The notes under the pieces are model-generated. The model did not search any database and was not told the origin of the DNA. It saw nothing but the letters and a program-made list of their open reading frames with translations. This document shows positions 32,591 through 35,051 of a DNA stretch of 35,051 bases, one piece after another. Made by a program: the position numbers and the translations under genes. The stretch is from Fen-1298 sp050015675. Its GTDB lineage: Bacteria; Bacteroidota; Ignavibacteria; UBA10030. Numbering within the stretch: the stretch's first letter is position 1; every line of letters starts with the position of its first letter. Where the stretch lies: the NCBI GenBank assembly GCA_050015675.1, contig JBEKAY010000040.1, positions 1 through 35,051 on the forward strand, in the 5' to 3' direction.

Positions 32591-33832
32591 ATGTTTTTTG
32601 AACTGTTTAGAGATTTCATACATGATCTTCGTACGCACCGTACACGTGCCGCATTGACACTTATTGCTATTACGTGGGGAACGATCGCTGTTGTGTTGCT
32701 TCTCTCGTTTGGGCAAGGGCTGGGAAACCAAATGATGAAGGGATTGACGAATGCTGGTAACCGCATCATCATTTTATATGGTGGAGAGACAGGACTTGCG
32801 TATCAAGGATTGCCAAAAGGAAGAAGAATCAGATTTGTAGAGGACGACGTTGAGCTGATCCGAAAGTCGGTGCCTGGAATTGATCTCATCTCGCCACAAT
32901 ATAGAATCAATGTAACTTTGAGTTACGGAAAGAATAATACAACAACGGAGTGTGAAGGAGTTGATCCTGGTTTTGAAGAAATGCGGCGTATGTATCCGGC
33001 TGGCGGTGGACGATTTCTTAATGATGTGGATGTGGAGCAGCAGAGACGCGTTCTTGTCCTTGGCACCAAGGTTGCAAAAGATCTCTTTAAGGATGAAGAT
33101 CCGATAGGTAAAACCATTTTGGTTGACCGTGTTCCCTATACGATGGTTGGCATCATACAAAAAAAGGTACAGACGGCAGCGAACAATGGTCCCGACACTC
33201 GGCGTGCCATCATGCCGTATACCACATTTCGTACATCCTATGGAAATAAAAATTTAAATACCATTGTCTTCCAGCCAATTGATCCCAGTCGGCAGGAGAT
33301 GATAAAAAGTTCTCTCTATGAAGTCCTTGGCCGTAAATACAGATTTGACACGAAAGACGAGCGCGCTCTCCAAATGTGGGACTTTATTGAAGCAGAAAAG
33401 ATCAGCAATAAAATAGGGCTTGGCGTTTCAATATTCCTTTTTTCTATTGGATTTCTTACACTGCTCATTGCGGGTGTTGGTGTTGCGAATGTTATGTACG
33501 TTGTTGTAAAAGAGCGGACACGGGAGATCGGTATTAAGATGGCGGTCGGCGCGCGGCGGAGTTATATCATGGCGCAATTCATTTTCGAATCATTACTGCT
33601 TGCTCTTTCAGGCGGTACAATTGGGATTCTGTTTTGCTATGCAATTGTATCGATCATGTGGATGTTTCCCGCGGAAGAAGGTGCTATGCAATTCGTTGGC
33701 AGGCCTGTTCTTTCTTACTCACTTATACTTATTACAGTTGGAATTCTTTCTGCAATTGGTTTTACAGCCGGAGTTTTCCCAGCCCGCAAGGCAGCTAGCG
33801 TGGACCCGGTCGAATCGCTTCGCTACGAGTGA
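32591..33832 (+). CDS. ABC permease, MacB/FtsX type (second of a tandem pair)
   Basis: The 413-aa product is a clear paralogue of the preceding one: TRAALTLIAITWGTIAVVLLLSFGQGL matches its first helix, the periplasmic part shares FVEDD, GRF/GRYxN, RRVxVxG and IGKTI, and the FtsX end has VMYVVVKERTREIGIKMAVGARRSYI and FPARKAASVDPVESLRYE (quoted in parts). A tandem duplication is likely. It closes the operon; a strong terminator follows 119 bp later. No ATP-binding protein is encoded with it. Confidence 0.92.
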   Translation: MFFELFRDFIHDLRTHRTRAALTLIAITWGTIAVVLLLSFGQGLGNQMMKGLTNAGNRIIILYGGETGLAYQGLPKGRRIRFVEDDVELIRKSVPGIDLISPQYRINVTLSYGKNNTTTECEGVDPGFEEMRRMYPAGGGRFLNDVDVEQQRRVLVLGTKVAKDLFKDEDPIGKTILVDRVPYTMVGIIQKKVQTAANNGPDTRRAIMPYTTFRTSYGNKNLNTIVFQPIDPSRQEMIKSSLYEVLGRKYRFDTKDERALQMWDFIEAEKISNKIGLGVSIFLFSIGFLTLLIAGVGVANVMYVVVKERTREIGIKMAVGARRSYIMAQFIFESLLLALSGGTIGILFCYAIVSIMWMFPAEEGAMQFVGRPVLSYSLILITVGILSAIGFTAGVFPARKAASVDPVESLRYE

Positions 33833-33950
33833 ACCCCGCAATCTAATACTCTTTGGTCCAATTTGGAAGCAACTAAATGTAGAGACGTTCAATTTTTGCC
33901 GTCGTTATTTTGACGGGGAATGTCCCTCGTTGATTGCGACTACCTCAATG

Positions 33951-33987
33951 ACGCCGGTTTAATTAATGTGGGGCCGGCGTTTTTATT
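33951..33987 (+). terminator. Intrinsic terminator after the MacA/FtsX operon
   Basis: ACGCCGG (33951-33957) and CCGGCGT (33974-33980) form a 7-bp GC-rich stem over a 16-base loop, followed by TTTTATT. It sits between the + strand permease gene and the converging NmrA-like gene, whose stop codon is at 33995, and mainly serves the + strand. Confidence 0.8.
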
Positions 33988-33994
33988 GGCGCTG

Positions 33995-34888
33995 TCAACT
34001 TTTCTCGTACACAGATTTAAAAACCTGTGCGAATTCTTCTGCGGGTGTTGGTGTGGTATTGGCAGGTGTGCGGTGAACATTCTCCAATATTTTTCCTTCA
34101 TTCATAGATTTCACAAATTCATTCATTTTGTCGACTACACTTTCACCCATTCCCATTTGCATCATTGCTTTCTTCGCATCTGCATACGGGAATTGAACGT
34201 ACTTCAAGTCTGGTTTGCCGATGGTTCGGCCGTAGATCTGTGCTATCTCGGCGTATGTGTACTCGCGATTCCCGAGAACATATTCGTGACTCTTGCCGGA
34301 AAAATCTTTGGCAAGGAGATGTTTCAATGCCGCCGCTGCAATATCTTTTGTGGCGACCATCGGTACCTTCAGGTCGGCGCGGACAGGTGAACCCATCAAC
34401 CCCATTTGCTTCACCATCCCCGCCATTGAAAGAGTGTTCTCCAGGAAATACGTTGCACGGAGGTGAAGGATATTGATGCCGGGAATGTCGTTGAAGAGTT
34501 CTTCCATTGTGTGAAGCCCCTGGACAACTCCTGTACCGGCGGGAAGATGCGCACCCACACTACTCAGCGTGACCGCGTATTTGATCGTTGAACCTCTGAG
34601 AGCCTGTGCGATTGAATGCACATGCTTCAACTGCATTTGTGTATAATCAGTAGCCACTGCATCGAACGGAACCAGCGTATACAGAGCTTCTGCACCATCG
34701 AAAACATTAGCAAGAAACAATGGATTAATCGAATCGCCTGCAAAATGTTTTGCGCCTTTTTGAATAAGATCGATCGCTGTGCTGGTATGCCGGCTCACGA
34801 TGCGGACAGTGTGGCCTTTTTCCAATAACCCTAGAGCAATTGGTTTTCCTGTATGTCCGGTAGCTCCTAAAACAACATATGTACTCAT
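33995..34888 (-). CDS. NmrA-like NAD(P)-binding protein
   Basis: The 297-aa product starts at 34888 (MSTYVVLGATGHTGKPIA), with GGAAGGA upstream on the - strand; the frame is open back to 35038 but that part runs into a transposase read in another frame. The Rossmann nucleotide motif is G8-A-T-G11-H-T-G14. Further marks of the atypical SDR/NmrA group are GHTVRIVSRHTS, a VTLSSVGAHLPAGTGVVQGLHTMEE stretch (in parts), LHLRATYFLENTL and the late HEYVLGNREYTYAEIAQIYG. These proteins act as NAD(P)H:quinone reductase-like enzymes or redox sensors; the reaction here is unknown. It stands alone and its upstream region is cut by an insertion sequence. Confidence 0.92.
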   Translation of the reverse strand: MSTYVVLGATGHTGKPIALGLLEKGHTVRIVSRHTSTAIDLIQKGAKHFAGDSINPLFLANVFDGAEALYTLVPFDAVATDYTQMQLKHVHSIAQALRGSTIKYAVTLSSVGAHLPAGTGVVQGLHTMEELFNDIPGINILHLRATYFLENTLSMAGMVKQMGLMGSPVRADLKVPMVATKDIAAAALKHLLAKDFSGKSHEYVLGNREYTYAEIAQIYGRTIGKPDLKYVQFPYADAKKAMMQMGMGESVVDKMNEFVKSMNEGKILENVHRTPANTTPTPAEEFAQVFKSVYEKS

Positions 34889-34940
34889 AATGACATCCTT
34901 CCATAAATATTGAATAGTTCGTTGTACGATGTTTTTATTA

Positions 34941-34958
34941 GAAGCCATCTCAAAAACC
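34941..34958. repeat. Probable terminal inverted repeat of the IS
   Basis: GAAGCCATCTCAAAAACC begins just after TTA and covers the transposase stop. IS5-family ends with a CATCTCAAAAA-type sequence are common, and the location at the end of the transposase gene fits. The partner repeat is outside the window, so the exact border is inferred. Confidence 0.45.
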
Positions 34959-35051
34959 CTTTCGAAGAAGGATGATGATGCAAGCGAGATGGACAAAGCC
35001 AAGAAAGTTTTCAGCGTGATATTCATAACGAACAACAAGACGACGGAAATT
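34950..35051 (-). mobile_element. 3' end of an IS5-like transposase gene (partial)
   Basis: Read on the - strand from the right edge, one frame gives NFRRLVVRYEYHAENFLGFV, then HLACIIILLRKGF and a stop at 34950-34952. The F-R-R-L-V-V-R-Y-E...A-x-x-F-L-x-F-x-x-L-A-C pattern is the usual C-terminus of IS5-family (DDE) transposases. The rest of the element lies outside the window. Confidence 0.75.

Noticed and set aside
33995..35038. A 347-residue version of the NmrA-like protein starting near the right edge
   Set aside because: Its first 50 residues are an out-of-frame reading of the transposase end and spacer; the GATGHTG Rossmann start and a ribosome site fit the ATG at 34888.

Overview
The window looks like a chromosomal segment of a Gram-negative bacterium, most likely from the Bacteroidota/Ignavibacteriota/Chlorobi side of the FCB group. 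The reasons are a YebC of the MGRIYETRK type, a DUF6600-type YXGW-rich secreted protein, many genes with weak or absent Shine-Dalgarno sequences, envelope proteins with signal peptides, and a cmk-ispH-rpsA block. The taxonomic call is an inference from gene style, not from a marker search. No rRNA, tRNA, CRISPR array or prophage was seen. Most of the window is housekeeping and envelope genes on the + strand; three genes (DUF6600 protein, yebC, NmrA-like) and an IS end are on the - strand.

Left part (1-5064): the 3' end of an unknown gene with a hairpin behind it, a small lipoprotein, a secreted protein that joins two NTF2-like domains to a redoxin domain, then on the - strand a DUF6600 protein and yebC. 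They are separated by a 385-bp spacer holding a 28-bp perfect palindrome and a related imperfect inverted repeat. guaA is divergent from yebC and has a promoter placed so close to its ATG that the mRNA may be leaderless.

Middle (6.7-21.3 kb): an ABC-2 type exporter pair (ATPase and permease), a periplasmic TPR/periplasmic-binding-fold protein, radC, a secreted GH18 glycosidase in AT-rich DNA, then cmk-ispH-rpsA, mtaB, a DUF5683-like envelope protein, truA, a CorC-type CBS protein and a divergent trpF-like gene that has lost several family signature residues.

Surface polysaccharide segment (21.3-25.8 kb): a decayed O-antigen ligase/polymerase fragment whose last frame overlaps the start of a Wzx-type flippase, followed by a methyltransferase and two GT4 glycosyltransferases. 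It runs into nadD, glgB (glycogen branching) and a POT/MFS-type transporter.

Right end (30-35 kb): a 27-codon remnant of a nitrilase-family gene, a MacA-like adaptor with two tandem MacB/FtsX-type permeases but no ATPase beside them, a clear terminator, an NmrA-like NAD(P)-binding protein on the - strand, and the 3' end of an IS5-like transposase about 50 bp upstream of that gene. I did not find a convincing new multi-gene system. The strongest leads are the degenerate TrpF-like protein, the NTF2-NTF2-redoxin fusion, the palindromic repeats near 4.1 kb, the two gene remnants and the ATPase-less MacA/FtsX operon.
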